Assembly (NCBI GenBank): GCA_031002005.1
Contig: CM061921.1
Coordinates: forward strand, 125,146,597-125,210,596
Direction: 5' to 3'
DNA from: Vandiemenella viatica
Lineage: Eukaryota > Arthropoda > Insecta > Orthoptera > Morabidae
Length of the DNA stretch: 64,000 bases
Part shown: piece by piece, positions 44,880-58,156 of the stretch
Layout of the letters: the number at the start of each line of letters is the position of its first letter
Numbering within the stretch: position 1 is the first letter of the stretch
Position numbers and translations under genes: made by a program
Notes under the pieces: generated by a model
The model's input: only the letters and a program-made list of their open reading frames with translations
What the model was told of the DNA's origin: nothing
The model's database searches: none

Positions 44880-47800
44880 TTACATCATAACACATTCAAG
44901 GAACTTTAAACTTCTTTTGTGCTTCATTTTGCACCTCTATGTTCCCATATTAATCATCATTCACAGTTATTTAATCATTACATTTTAATCAACTTGTACT
45001 GAATGTTTAATGTATAATTACTGTCTTCATTACTGTCTGATTTCTTAGATAAAAGCAAGGTCAAGTGTAACTATTTATCTGAATGACATTCTTTTAAAGT
45101 TAATTGTTCTGAGTTTCTTATATTCATTGCAAGACTTTTCATAGTTCATTTGTTTTTATTTTGGTAAATTTTTTCCTACTGAAATTCTAGTATGTATTTG
45201 TAACAATTATGAAATGTCAAATTTATACTTAAAGAATCCCTATTAATTTGCTTCAAATCGTAAATCTGAAACTATTTACGCATACACTTAAAAAAAAAAA
45301 AAAAGTAAAACATAGATTTGATGAGTGCTAGCCTTTGAAATGCATAGTTCTTTTTTATAAAAATAAGATGTGTTGTACTTAATTGAACCGTCCTTTTCAC
45401 TCAGTGGAGTCGCTAAGCGTTGAAGTCTCGTGATATGCGAGCTATGGTTCAGATAACACCTCACTCAGCATTCATGCGTGGAGACCGCTATCCTGTTCTC
45501 CGCTCTGTAAATAACATTTCTACAGACAGACAAGAGTTCTCAAAACATTCAAACAAGCGTTAAGTGAATTCTGGTCACTCATCGTTATATGGTAATAAGA
45601 TAATATCTTGAAATCAAAGAACTGAATTATTACAGTTATATTATGGAAATTCTGTTAAAATTTGGAATTCATTTCAGACATGTTACTTCCAAGTGAAAAG
45701 GAAAAATTCCTTGTTAATTTGAATTTAAAAGAGAAGTAAAACCATAGTATATTGAGTTTATGGAACCAAGTACATTAATTATAAAATATGAAATTATCTT
45801 TCAGCAATTAATGCAGAACATCAAACATTATTTGCATATAAATACAGAAGATTAGTTCTCGCGTACCTTATAACCAACTTAATTAAAATGAGATATATTG
45901 CATTAAAATATTACTTAAGTAGACTAAAGCTTTTCAGCTACATGTACTGCTAGATATCCAAAATTATTTAAATTCTTAACTACCGTTCTTATTACTTTTC
46001 CACCCTAAACCTTATATTTCGAACTATTGGCTACTTATAATGTTTAATTCCTAATTGATTGAAACTCGTGTGCGTTTCCAAAAGAATGAAAGACTTTTTA
46101 AAATAATTACTGAAGACAATTAGTAATGCTGAGGAAGACACCAAATTAATAACTGCAATCTTTAGAAATTTATACTAGGAAGCATGAGATATTCAGTCAT
46201 TTTAGGTATATTTATTATAATGGAATACTTACCACCGTCTACGTTCCAATATCACTTATTCCACCTTACCGAGGTCATGTGCTGATTCGCTTACAATTGC
46301 AGTACATCTTACCGTACTTTTTATCTTATACCTGGTGCTTAGTCAAATTACCCTGGTTCTTCTGACCAGTTACATGGGTGCATCAAATATTCCATAGCTT
46401 GGCCTACCGTCCAGCTATAACCCGGTGCCTTTCCGGCTGGTTTGTAACGCCAACCATTAAACTATTTATCCATTGGTTTAACGTTATTCCCGGAGATTAA
46501 TTACTAAGGCTATAGGTTTTTATCTGACTAGTATCAGGTAACAGTACCGTAAAACCATTTCAGCCTTCCATTTTAATTTAAACTCTCCATAAAATATCCT
46601 CCCGAAATTAATCTATGTGATAGGTTGTCACATTCCGTTCCGATATCCACGTTGCCCATGATAACCCGTGCTTATTTCCGTCGCTTTTCACGACATGCAT
46701 CGTAACCTGCGTCCGTCATTTCTTCATGACACGCATTCCGCACCACGCATCACATTTCCTATTTAATTATTTTCCACTGCTGCAGCTTCTTAAATTATAA
46801 GTACCTATGAACCAAGTGAATTTACTCCAGCAAGTATTTTATTACTTCACCATAATGGTTTTAATCCTCAGCGACCTCATATTAAATTATTTTACATTCT
46901 TTTCTCCTGTTTAGTGAATTCAAAATGTATTTATTTGCTTTCTTACACGTAGAAGTTTTGGTCTTTTACTTGATATATAGATTTTCATTTTAATTTCAGT
47001 ACAAAGAAATTTATAACTAAGAATTGTAGAAAAGGAAAACTATAGTTGCAAAACACCGAAATCCTGTAGATCAAAACATTCACAGCTATATTACACTCAC
47101 AAGATTATGATATAACTAATTGTAGTACTTTAGCGTATTGCACACTTAAACAAACCCATAACGAATTTACATTTTACTATTGAAATTAAGACTCTATTTA
47201 AATAGTATATTAAACAGAAGTAACTTAAACATTTTTCAATTTTTTTAAATATTTTTATCGATTCTTCAGGTTGCTCTTTATTCTAATTTTTCATACTTTT
47301 ATTGCTAAATATGCTTCCAACCAATTAGATGTTCTATTTACGTGCGATTTTAATTCTTATTTTGCTTACTTGAAAATATTATTCCGTTCTGTACCTGATA
47401 TTTTAATTCTTAAGAGACCATTTCCACCATTCTCAAATCTACGAACGAATACCGTTTTGTGCTGGCGTATATGGTTTTATTCACTTTCCTTCTACTTTTC
47501 ATTTGTTCTTATTCCTTATCACATTTTCGTTTCCGTTGGTACATAACTTTCCACGTTTTGCACGGTGCGTCTATAGTTAACCTTTCTACATAGTTCTTCT
47601 ACTTTAAGCCTGATTCTTACCTGACCAGCTTATAAAACAACACACACGACGTTATTTACGCGGAGAACTTTGCTTTGATGTTCTACTTACCCGATACAGC
47701 TCCTGATAGACAAAGACTATAAACCTGATTAGTTCGTATCGCGTCTAACTGCCACACCATTCACTGTTCGGTGCTTGATTATTTTTTACATATATCTCGC

Positions 47801-49244
47801 CAGGTTTTGAATTAACAAAGATACAGGTATACCCGAGGTTTGAGGGTGGCCAATCCTTGAGCCTGGGCATGTTTAGGTCTATGGAACTGTAAAGCAAGTG
47901 CTCATATAAAAATATGCTTTCTTAAACCCTACTGGTTCTTGCTAAATTATTAACTTGCACAATATTTTACTAAAACATTAATCTCCGTTGAAATACTCTC
48001 GGAATGAATTTATTGACTATAATAATAATAGTTGTGACAAACTTCTAGCTTTCCGTTGGATATTAGCGTTGTCGATACTTAATACACACTGCAACCTTTC
48101 CCCCCCCCCCTTTTCCCCAACGATTGCTTCTCTGCGATTTAATATAAAATTAACGCAGCACCTCAACACTACTCCATATTTCCTTTATATGATTATGATT
48201 TATGCTTATTTTTGCCTTTAAGCTGCAGCTTCTTAATCTTCTGCACCATTTTCATTTCAGTTAAACCAATGCTATAATAACTCGACTCATCGTCACTGGA
48301 ACATCTATTTTAACACTGAACATTTTAAACCACTTAGTTCTTATTCTCTTACACACGTACTTACTATTACATTGTTTCGAACATGTTAAGTCTCCTTAAT
48401 CTATTTCGCTACATGTTAAATCCTATTTGGCAATCACGAAATTATACCGACACACAAATTTTGGCTAACTCCCGCCACGAATTATTTAATGTTTGCAAAT
48501 ACTAATTTTACGATTTTTAAAATTATAAAAGTAGAAATGTATAATACCTTTCAAATTTTCCGACCCGCCAATTCATTTTGTTTTTAACTCTTTTATAGTT
48601 AACAAATGCACCATTTTCATTAAAGGAAAAGTACTTTGTGTTCCATTCACTGATCACTATGATTTTATTTTTCCGATTACGGACATTGAAATGAATCATC
48701 AGTACTGAATTGTTTAACAAAATGCTATCAAGCTCGAAAAAAACATTATTCTTTTTCAAAGTTTTTACATAATTTAAAAGCGAAATTTTGCTCATATAAT
48801 TTTCGGCTTAAAAACACAATCAACAAGTTTGTTATTTTCAATTATACATTTATTTCCATGAGCTGCGTGACTGCAAAACTCACCAATTCGCTGTCACAGA
48901 GGCTAGAATCTGTTCCTGCTTTCGAGAATCGTGATGCACTGGAACCAGCTGTGCTCTAATGTTGACATCGCGAAGCCACCGGACACCGCGTGGTCAGCGC
49001 ACGTACTCGCGCGCTGTGGTTTCTTGGAGCCGTCTGCTTGAATCTTCAGTCGTCTCAGTCGAACCAATTTTTTTACCGTTTCTCCAAGTCGTTCTAGTTT
49101 TTATTGCTACTTGAAAACTGTTGACCGCTTATTACATCACCAGCTCGCATGCAATACCAGTTCCCTACATTCCTAACTTGCTTCTTGCCACTTTTCAGGC
49201 CACGATGATACGGAGTCCTGTGTTCATATCACGTCTTCTGACAA
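44880..49244. other. Long AT-rich stretch with no recognised gene
   Basis: No transposon protein, RNA gene or convincing exon was seen over 4.3 kb. 45400-45560 and 48860-49080 are mildly GC-richer. Open frames at 47271-47546 and 48523-48795 have AT-driven composition. It may be intron or intergenic DNA. Confidence 0.5.
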
Positions 49245-49507
49245 CCACTTGTAAGAGGCCGAATTGTTTGACTACTGATTGGCTATGTTTGTGGGCATTT
49301 AGTTGACTGACCTGAAGGATTTCTAACTATTGTCTTCATCTTCTCTCTTCTGTGATGATCAGATTTAACCTATCATCTTGATGCTTCTTCATTTTTCATG
49401 TCTTGAAGTCTATCTAAAATTAGTATTAAGTCAGGCTGACACCATCCGTATTTCCGGTGCGAAGCCGTTGATTAAAGTGATTAATAGTTTGCAAGATTAT
49501 AGCAGGT
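49245..49507. repeat. Unknown dispersed repeat, copy 2 (uninterrupted)
   Basis: The uninterrupted counterpart of 44408-44874. It shows the site before SINE insertion (AAAGTGATTAATAGTTTGC). Confidence 0.7.
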
Positions 49508-49541
49508 GCAAGTGGAAAGGGCAACTAATTTTAGCAATGGA

Positions 49542-49805
49542 TTCTTTTTTATTTTTTTTTTAACTGCTTTACGTCTCTTTTTAACATCGAGGACATTAGA
49601 GACGGGAAAGGATGGGGGGCAAGGATGGGGGCAAGGAATGGGAAGGAATTCGGCCATGGCCTTTTGAAGGAAGCATCCCGGCATTTGCCTGGAGTGATTT
49701 GGGGAAACCATGGAAAACCCAAATCTGGATGCCCGGACGGGGACTCGAACCGCCGTCCTCCCGAATGCGAGGCGAGAACGCTAACCGTTACACCGCCCCG
49801 CTCGG
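49542..49805 (-). mobile_element. SINE family 1, full-length copy
   Basis: Perfect duplications TTTAGCAATGGA at 49530-49541 and 49806-49817. The minus-strand head has the B box GGTTCGAGTCC (about 49742-49752), a core with GGTTTTCCATGGTTTCCC, and a T-run end. It is 24 bp longer than the 13761 copy, partly from a duplicated GGGGGCAAGGAT segment. It is the youngest-looking copy here. Confidence 0.9.
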
Positions 49806-50261
49806 TTTAGCAATGGAACGAAGACATCTAACTGGTAAAACCTTGTTAAATAGATTACTAACAGTTACATAGTACAGGCAATACGTGATTGCTACAAGCT
49901 AGGGTCGATTCTGCCTAAGTCCCCACAGTGATAAGATGGATAAAAACTATCAGTCTCGGGCTGGTAATAATATCCTGTCAGGCAAAGCTAACTGGTGAGA
50001 GCGGTTAAAGATGTTATTTAACCCATGACTGTCGCTAAACTGAGCGCGAGTATTGATCGTGAATCTCTGAGGAAGACCTCTATTGACGTCAGTGATCGAC
50101 ATTTCGTACTAAGCATATCTGCAGTTTGATAAACAAACAAGCTCCGCCGACAGTGCACCACGTGCCTACCAAGTTATCGCGATGTATAACTTAATGTTTT
50201 AGAGTGTGAAAATCCCAATATTTTCAATAACACTAATAAAGTCAATTCAGAAATTGACACT

Positions 50262-50810
50262 AGCATATTCAAGCAATGGTCGGACCAAAATTTTGTGATC
50301 CATTTCGTTCACTTCTGTGATACATCCTCTCCAGTAAATGAAGAGTATTGTAACCTTTTCTTATTACTTGTCCAATGTGACCTGCCCAGTTGAGTTTATT
50401 GCTAAATGCTATGCCAAGATATTTACCCTTGAACCCTTTGAAAAAACAAATCTGTCGCCACCCTATAATTAGAAAACAACCCTTTGTCTTTTTACATGTG
50501 TAGCTAATAAACTGTCTCTTCTTGGCATTTAATTCCATTCGATGTTGATCTTCCCAATTAGATATTCTGTCAAAGTCATCCTGCAGCCATTAACAGTCTA
50601 TTCTCGTTTTAGTCCTATTATATACCACTGTGCCACTGCAAACAACATAAATTCTGACCACAATCCATCAATACAATCATTAATTAGTATGATGAACTGC
50701 AATGGTCACAATACACTACTCTTTGGCACTCCCATATTCACTTCCACTTCATCCAACACTGAATTTCCTAATCTAATGCTTTAAGAATTCCTCTCCCTAG
50801 CAAGCCACTT
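50262..50810 (-). pseudogene. CR1-like LINE family 2, copy 4
   Basis: A minus-strand RT fragment: MELNAKKRQFISYTCKK, KGKYLGIAFSNKLNWAGHI and LHLLERM, aligning with 40000-40550. Upstream parts are frameshifted. Both ends are truncated and the C-terminus is absent. Confidence 0.65.
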
Positions 50811-51821
50811 TTTCATTTAAAATAATACAAAATATTTTATGTTTTTGTATTTGACCTATACAAAGGAAATATGAGTTAATGGGAGGTTTACCAGATTACT
50901 TGTCTGTTTAATCTCCCATAATTTTAAGACTCGAAATTTAAAATTTAGTCTTTTGATATATAGTAAGTAAAAATTTGTTGCATCATTTCTAAAATTTATT
51001 TTATTTTTTTGCCTAGACAGGAGATGTGGATCATTTAGATGCCCTATTTCTGAATTCCTTAAATTTACGAACATGAAATTTCTTATTCAGATTACTTATT
51101 TTTGACATTTATTTTAGATGAGGGGAAAATCATATTGACCATTCCTTAACTTTATAGACATATAATTTCGTTTTAGACTTTTCATTTAGCATAGTTAAAA
51201 CATTTTTAAGTAAGCATCACAATTTTTTTATAAAACAATAATAGTAATTAATAATATTCAACTGAATTAATGATAAAATTTGGAAATTTCATTCTTACTT
51301 GAATATTAAAAAAAAAATTAAAAATAATACCTGTAGCAATGGTGTTTCGTTAGTTTGTGGGTAGTGAAAGAAAATAATCACTAATGAGCGGCATAAGACA
51401 GTGATTTGAATTAAATACATATATTTCTTTTTAGCAATTCTATGTTAAGTAGGAAGATGTTGTTGATGATTTCTTTTCCGTTCTTTAATTTATACTCATA
51501 TGTAAAATACTTGCCTTATTTTTCGCTCGCTGAGCTATAGGCGATAAATTAATTACTTAAATTTTGTATGTTACATTTATTTATGATTGCCCAACAGTTT
51601 TTTCAACTTTAAATTTTGTTTTAATGAGTAGATTATTATTTTAATTAACTCGGAAACACATTAAATATTTTAATGAAATACAGGTAATTGTTAAATTTGG
51701 TTAGACTGGTTAGATACTCAATTTTATATCTGTCATACTTAGCTCCTGACAAATTTCTTATTTTAATTTCTTTTCTTAACTATGATAGAAGAAATTTGAA
51801 ATACACGTGGTGATATAACAA
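50811..51821. other. AT-rich DNA, nothing recognised
   Basis: Very AT-rich with no coding or repeat structure noted. It ends at the probable 5' side of the I-type LINE. Confidence 0.5.
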
Positions 51822-52061
51822 TGGAGCCTTCCTCTTTCGGGAACTCTCCTATCAAGTGTCGGCTTTGGAGATTTGGAATAAAATCGTGGATTAAATACTG
51901 TAAAAATGGAATAATTTCTCCAACATGTTCCACCAACTGGATGGTGACAATTACGTCAGTGCCGCTTCATATTGCGGCTACACGTCACATACAGTAATTT
52001 CTACGAAGTATTCACAGAGGGAAAAATGTTCTGATACACTATTAGGAACTAGATCCCAGAA

Positions 52062-53060
52062 ATGAAACATCCGATACTTAACGTATCAGCTAAGGGGAAG
52101 AACCGTGTCCAGAACGAATTCAACAACTACAAGGCAGCAAACAGCTTGTCATCACTCACCAACCACCCCCAGAACATAAGAGGGGTAGATACAAGATTAA
52201 CTGAGGAGGAAGTAATAAATGTAATATATTCATATATCGAAGTAATAGCTGCCAGAAGACTAAAACGTAAGATCATAATCGATGGAAACTACCAGTGGAT
52301 CCCGCGCCAGATGGTATGCATTACATTCAAAGGACAGAGCCTCCCACCACACGTTTTCATTCACTACACTAGATGTCAAGTCGAACCATACCTGCAAAGA
52401 GTTACTCAGTGTTATAAATATTTGAGATATGGTCATGTCAACAAGCACTGTCACAGCAATGTTCGATGTGCCAAATGCGGAGAGTCGCACGAAAGATCTG
52501 CGTGTAACAAAGCCAATAACTTTCACTGTGCACTATGTATAGGAGACCATATAGCCACATCAAGCTCCTGCCCAGAGTTTGTGAAACTAAAGTGCATCAA
52601 GACCATTATGGCCTACAATAACCTCACTTTAGAACAAGCCTCAACACTATAAAATCCAACCTCTTACGCCAACCCCTCCTTTACCCCAGATCCATCCAGA
52701 TTCCCACCAATGCGCACGCCTAAATCCGGAAGGTTAACAACCACTCCCACACAAGCACCGGCAATAGCTAGACCTACTCCTACTCCGCAAGAACGATTCC
52801 ATATACAAGCCAGAGCTGAGCTTCCATCCAAGCAGCAATCGACGAGAAGTCAACATGTAAAGATTCCATCAGAACTGTACTTTGATCACGGACCTTCCAC
52901 ATCTACCCCGATAAGCTACAACCCTCACAGGCCCCTGGGCGTCGAAAAGGAAGATCCCCTCATAGACAAAGTGGTCTCTATTGTCTCCTCTCTTTTCAAA
53001 ATGGTCAGTTCAGGCGTTATGCCAGACATTAGAGATTTTATTAGAAAATCCTTAGTGATT
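52062..53060 (+). pseudogene. I-type LINE ORF1 (nucleic-acid-binding, zinc knuckles)
   Basis: After a conserved core (ARRLKRKIIIDG, MVCITFKGQSLPPHVFIHY), three Cys-rich knuckles follow: CYKYLRYGHVNKHC (second Cys is Tyr), CAKCGESHERSAC and CALCIGDHIATSSSC. A TAA at 52650-52652 interrupts the frame, which then continues with a Pro/Thr-rich part to about 53045. There it runs without a break into endonuclease sequence. An upstream ATG at 51822 opens 60 codons of uncertain relation. The family role is RNA packaging. Confidence 0.8.
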
Positions 53061-56000
53061 CGGTCAGATCGAGTAGATGGATACGGAGGTGTGGCACTTT
53101 TGATTAAAAAAAACGGACTACAGTACGAAGAAATACAGCTCAACATGCAAGGTTCGCGTCTGCAAGCCTGCGCAGCTAACATAGAATATTAAAGCAGGAA
53201 CCACAGAAAAATAGCAGTTGCCTCCATCTATAGACCCCCTCAAACTCCAGTCTCTAAACGAGAAATTCGTCAGGTGATAAATCAATTAACCTCCCCCCCC
53301 CCAATGCTAATCGTGGCGGATCTTAACACCCACCACCAATAGTGGGGAAGCGAAACCAACTGTGTATTAGGCAAAGTGGTAATAGATTTACTGTAAGAAA
53401 TGAACTTGGTCCGACTGAACGACGGATCAGAAACGAGATATCATAGACCCACAGAACGTAAATCGGAAGTGGATATATCACTCATCTCCCCGGATTTGGC
53501 CTTCGACATGTAATGGAAGATCTTCACCGACCCATCGGGATCGGATCATTTTCCCATCATAATGACACCTCCCAATCAGATATTCGATGGCACACAAACA
53601 ACAACGCCGATACGATCGCCATACCGCGGATTGGGTGAAGTACGATCCAGAAGTAACAAGAAATCTGGAGGACTTTGAACTCTCGGATGACGTAGTAGCC
53701 GACTACCAATCCCATATGACAGCCATTGAAAAGGCGGCAATGAAAGCTATCCCCGAGATTAGACCGCGCACCTATCATAGAAAATCACCCCCTTGGTGTG
53801 AGATAAAGACTGTCACCTAGCGGTAAAAGAAAGACAGATGGCCCTTAGGAGATACATACAAATACTCGGTGTCAGAAAAGAACTATATTTATTTCCGGAA
53901 TATAGAAGCAAGGACCAAAAGAGTCCTAAAGGAGAAAAAACGCCAAGGCTGGACCGACTTCTGTAACTCTCTCAACAGAACATCTCCAATAAAAGAGATT
54001 TGGAGGAAAATAAATGGCTTCCAGAATGCGACGGGAACTACACGTAATACTTCTCCATCTATACTGGTTGCGTAGGACATTTTACGCAAGCCCTAGCCCC
54101 AGCCACAGCCCCAGCTTCGGAGGAGGTGATGAACACAGAAGATGAGAGGCAATATGACACTCTGTTAGCACCCTTCACGGAAGAGGAATTTAATGCGGCA
54201 CTTAAACACAACAAATACAGTGCCCCTGGCCCGGATAACATCCATTATAGCATGATCTCATTCCTCCCAAGCCAAGCGAAGAACATATTTTTAAGACTGA
54301 TGAACGCCGTGTGGAGTAAACGCGCGAATGTACCGGAGATGAAGCGCTTAAACACCGGCTGGAGTGGTATCTAGAAAACAGTAACCTACTACCATGGCAA
54401 CAAATGGGCTTCAGGAAAGGCAAAGGTACCATAGAGGTAGTAGCACACCTCATGACAGATATCTACGACTGCTACCGCTCTAACGCGTATCTCATGGCCT
54501 TGTATGTGGATCTAACGCATGCTTATGACAATGTGGTGCCATCAGTTCTCTCTAGGAAGCTATTGGACATGGGACTAACTAGCGAATTTGTAGCTAACCT
54601 CATCTCATTGCATGTAGGGAGGTCGCTAGAGATTCACATCGGTCCTCGAATAGCAACTCGAGGTCTCCCTCAAGGTTCCACGCTCTCCCCGCTGCTGTTC
54701 AACATCTATATCAGTGACCTCGGAAGACTGGTAATAGAAAAGGTGATGATACTCCAGTACGCAGACGACTTATGCTTCTATGTAATGATGAACGAGTTAG
54801 TTGACTGCAAGAACGCCCTAGAGGACTTGGTCGATCGACTACGGCAATGGTTCAGGAACAACTGCTTGGACATATCTCAAAACAAGTCAGCGGTGTCAAT
54901 TTACAGCAGATGTAGAATGGACGAGGTACAGCTCTGATCTTACCGCTTCCCATATCGACGAGTTGTAAAATACCTGGGCGTCACAATAGATAACAAGCTT
55001 AGCTGGAAACACCAAATCAAAGACATTTGAAGCAAATGTGAGACGGCACTTAACGTCATGAAAGCAACCACAAAACCTTGGTGGGGCACAGACCCGAAAG
55101 TTGCCCTGACTTTATACCGATCACTCATCAGACCACATTTTGATTGCGCAAGCATGTTCTACGGATCAGCAGCGGATAACACCCTTCAAAGCCTCGACAG
55201 ATTGCAGTACAAAGCACTAAGAATATGCACAGGGGCTATGACGTCAACACCCACTAATGCGCTACTGGTAGAAGCACTAGAGCCACCTCTCCATATACGG
55301 CGTATGCAATTCTGTAAACAGTTTCTACTTAAACAAAAGAAGATTAATAACAACACCCTCATCCGGAAAATTGAGGCCCTTGGAAAAAAACTGACTTGCG
55401 GAAGATACTGGTCACGCAAAAAGACCCCAATACTAATAACCGCACTATAAGAAATCAATAGATACAACAACAACATAATGACGACATACCTCCTTCCAGA
55501 GTTTGCTATGCCATATGAAGCAACTGTTACACCACTCAACGTGAGAACCGACATGAATCTGGAAGACCCCAGACATGGCAGTACCGCTAATCGGGCAGAT
55601 TTCCTTTCGCAATGGCCAAACGCATCCCACATCTACACAGATGGGCCGTTATCCAATTCATCAGTGGGCTGTGCATTCTTCGATCTTAAGAGGAAGCTGT
55701 ATGGTATATTCAAACTACCCAGAGAAGCATACGTCTTCACAGCGGAAATGGTGGCAATTCAGAAGGTAATTGAATATGCTGAGGTTTCGGTGGATACAAC
55801 AGCGATCATAACATCAGATTCCCCCTCGTCGTTGACCAGCCTGCAAGGACAGACTCAAGCTTCCAACAAAGACAGTATTTTATACAATATCTTGGAAGCA
55901 GCATACCGGGTGTAACAGAAAGTCAAAACGATTGTGTTCATGTGGGTGAATGCCCACATCGGCCTAGAAGGAAACGAACAGGTGGACCAGCTGGCGAAGT

Positions 56001-57948
56001 TAGCATGCGAGGAAGGCAGTGCCTATCCACTCGTAACTGTGAGGGACCTAATGACAATCGCAAAAAAAGAAGCAAGAGAATCATGGAAAAGAGAGTGGAA
56101 GGAGACATAACCGGTCAAAGGAAAACACTATGGACAGATCCACCCCATCATCTCTAAACAGCATTGGTACCAACAACTTGTAGTGGGTGCCTTGGTGGGC
56201 AAACTACGTTACAATTATCTTTTATACCTTTATGATTAATAATTATGGATTTTTAATTTTAATTTTTTATGAAGGAGTGAAAATTTATTAATTTTGCAAG
56301 AATCTCGACGTTAGTTGGAATTTAGGAAAAATTGTCACAATATGACATTTATTTTCATATCACTGGCGATTACAAGTCTGAGCGAATTTACCGTTAACAT
56401 TAACACAAATTGGCAAAATCATAAAAGCAACGCTCAGTGGTACAATTAGCCGTCATGAGCAAGCAAACAATTGTATATTTTCTTCTAAATATATCTCAGA
56501 ATCAAAATGCAAGAAATAATGACAATTGAAAACAATAAAAAATACAAGTTATGTCTATCTCAGACAAAGGTATCATAATACTGTGACTTTGTAGTTAAAA
56601 AGAAAATCATGGGCGCCACGAATGAACAATATATCATTCGAAAAGAACTAGTTCTGGCAAATTATGCCACTAGCTCAGGTGTTTTTTTCAGTTACAAAGT
56701 TAGAACATTGATCTATCCTCTCAAAGTCGTTTAATGGTTCTGTTTCACGGAATGCACAATCAGATGGCTTGGTCGTAATAAGTTACCATTGTAGTTCTGC
56801 GTCTGATGTCTGCGGTGACTGGAGCGGACCCACGGCATGTGAGACTATCTCACAAGTCGGCTACAGGCATCTCTGGTCTAACAATGCGCGTCATCGCATT
56901 ACCGGCTGTGTTGCTGTGATAAGCTTGCTCCAGCAAGGCAAGCTGGCAGCCAGAAATCGTACAACGGCAGTTGGCGAGAGAAGCCAACTTTCCAAGTCCA
57001 CCTCAGACTAGACTCGCATAGCATGGACTCGAAGATCGAATTGAAGCTCGTCGCTCTTCTCTCCCACGAGGAAACTTCTCGCTCCGCCCCTTGTAGTCTC
57101 GAAGCTCACATATAACAGAAATTCCCAGGATTTTAAGTTATACGCTCATTTGGATTGGATCTTCAGGTTGGCACCTAATGTCACGTGACATCCCCGATAT
57201 GTGATTTGCCCAGCGTATCTAACAGAGGTCGGACATATTCGGCTACGTTCGCCGGGGTGACTCTTGTGTTCGGGCGGCAGGCATTTCCCGCCAGGTGAGC
57301 GACCCATCCCCAGGGAGCAGAGTGTGTGGTCCGGCAAACCACAAATCCGCGACGTCCTGTCGCCATGATTCGGGAAGACCAGATTAGCTTCAAGCCTACA
57401 TAGCTCAATAATTCTTTAATATTCGCTTTACCAAGATACACTGTATGTTCACCATTTCATTACAGTCCTCACTTGGAATCTTGCGTACTTTATAAAATTA
57501 CAACAAAAATCTATTTAGGTGGTCGCCCAAGATTTATGTAAATTACTCCAACATTATGACATATATAATAAAAATGCACCTTGTAACGTGGCGACAGCGC
57601 GTCATGTTACAAACTCAAGATCCCAAGAAAAACTATTGTAACCATCTCCAGACTAAAGTTCAACCATGGCTGCTTCCCCACACACCTAAACAGAATAAAC
57701 ATAGTTCAAAGCCCCTTTTGCGAATGCGACGAGACGAGCATAGGGGACATGGACCATATCCTCATCGGCTGCAAGGATACAACAACACCACAGACCTAAA
57801 AGAACAACTGGCAAAACTGGGTCACATCCAACCATCAAAAGTGTCACATTTCCTCGTGACCGACGACGCCAGGATCTTCACACTGCTATGCAGATTTCTA
57901 AAAAACTGTGAGATGGACATATGTACCTACAGATGCCTATGAACATTA
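53061..57948 (+). pseudogene. I-type LINE ORF2: endonuclease, RT, RNase H
   Basis: The N-terminal part of the endonuclease is missing. What remains is GYGGVALLIKKN, VASIYRPPQTP, IVADLNTHHQ and GSDHFPIIM, with several stops. The RT runs from APFTEEEFNAALKHNKYSAP (about 54170), has a deletion near 54345, then GFRKGKGTIE, GLPQGSTLSPLLFNIYISDL and an intact YADD at 54758-54769. RNase H at about 55630-56000 shows IYTDG, FTAEMVAI, TSDSPSSL and NEQVDQLAK, so all four acidic positions are visible. Beyond the LTR, TISRLKFNHGCFPTHLNRI and CECDETSIGDMDHILIGC give the C-terminal Cys/His motif (about 57630-57765). Confidence 0.85.
56179..57611. mobile_element. Solo LTR, 1433 bp, with 4-bp TSD
   Basis: It begins TGTAGTGGG and ends CATGTTACA, the TG...CA termini of LTRs, and is flanked by AACT at 56175-56178 and 57612-57615. 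It contains no retroelement ORF or second LTR, so it is read as a solo LTR left by recombination. The right end holds an inverted repeat TTGTAACGTGGCG/CGTCATGTTACAA (57581-57612). Orientation is not determined; an AATAAA lies at 57566-57571. The parent family is unknown; a 4-bp duplication fits Gypsy-type elements. Confidence 0.75.
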
Positions 57949-58156
57949 GTGTTTCCAACTCTTTCTAGATATCTTATAACTGAAATTATGTACTTAATAA
58001 TAGATATCAGATGTTGTATGGTAATAGTGATCATGTGCTAAATGTGATAGATAATTAAGAATTGTGTTATGGACATATTTGTGAAAGAATACTCATAAGC
58101 TGTATTATGGCTGTATGGCTTATTGGCCCATTGCCAATAACAATTTTAAAAAAGAG

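Larger units (their letters stand above)
51822..58156 (+). mobile_element. I-type LINE with RNase H, split by a solo LTR
   Basis: ORF1 with CCHC knuckles, endonuclease, RT, RNase H and a C-terminal Cys/His motif occur in the order typical of the I clade. The 3' end is near an A-run at 58147-58153. Internal deletions remove parts of the endonuclease and RT. Removing the LTR at 56179-57611 and one copy of its 4-bp duplication puts the two halves back in one frame. Confidence 0.8.

Noticed and set aside
47271..47546. Plus-strand open frame of 91 codons
   Set aside because: Phe/Leu/Ile-rich composition typical of AT-rich non-coding DNA, with no motif.
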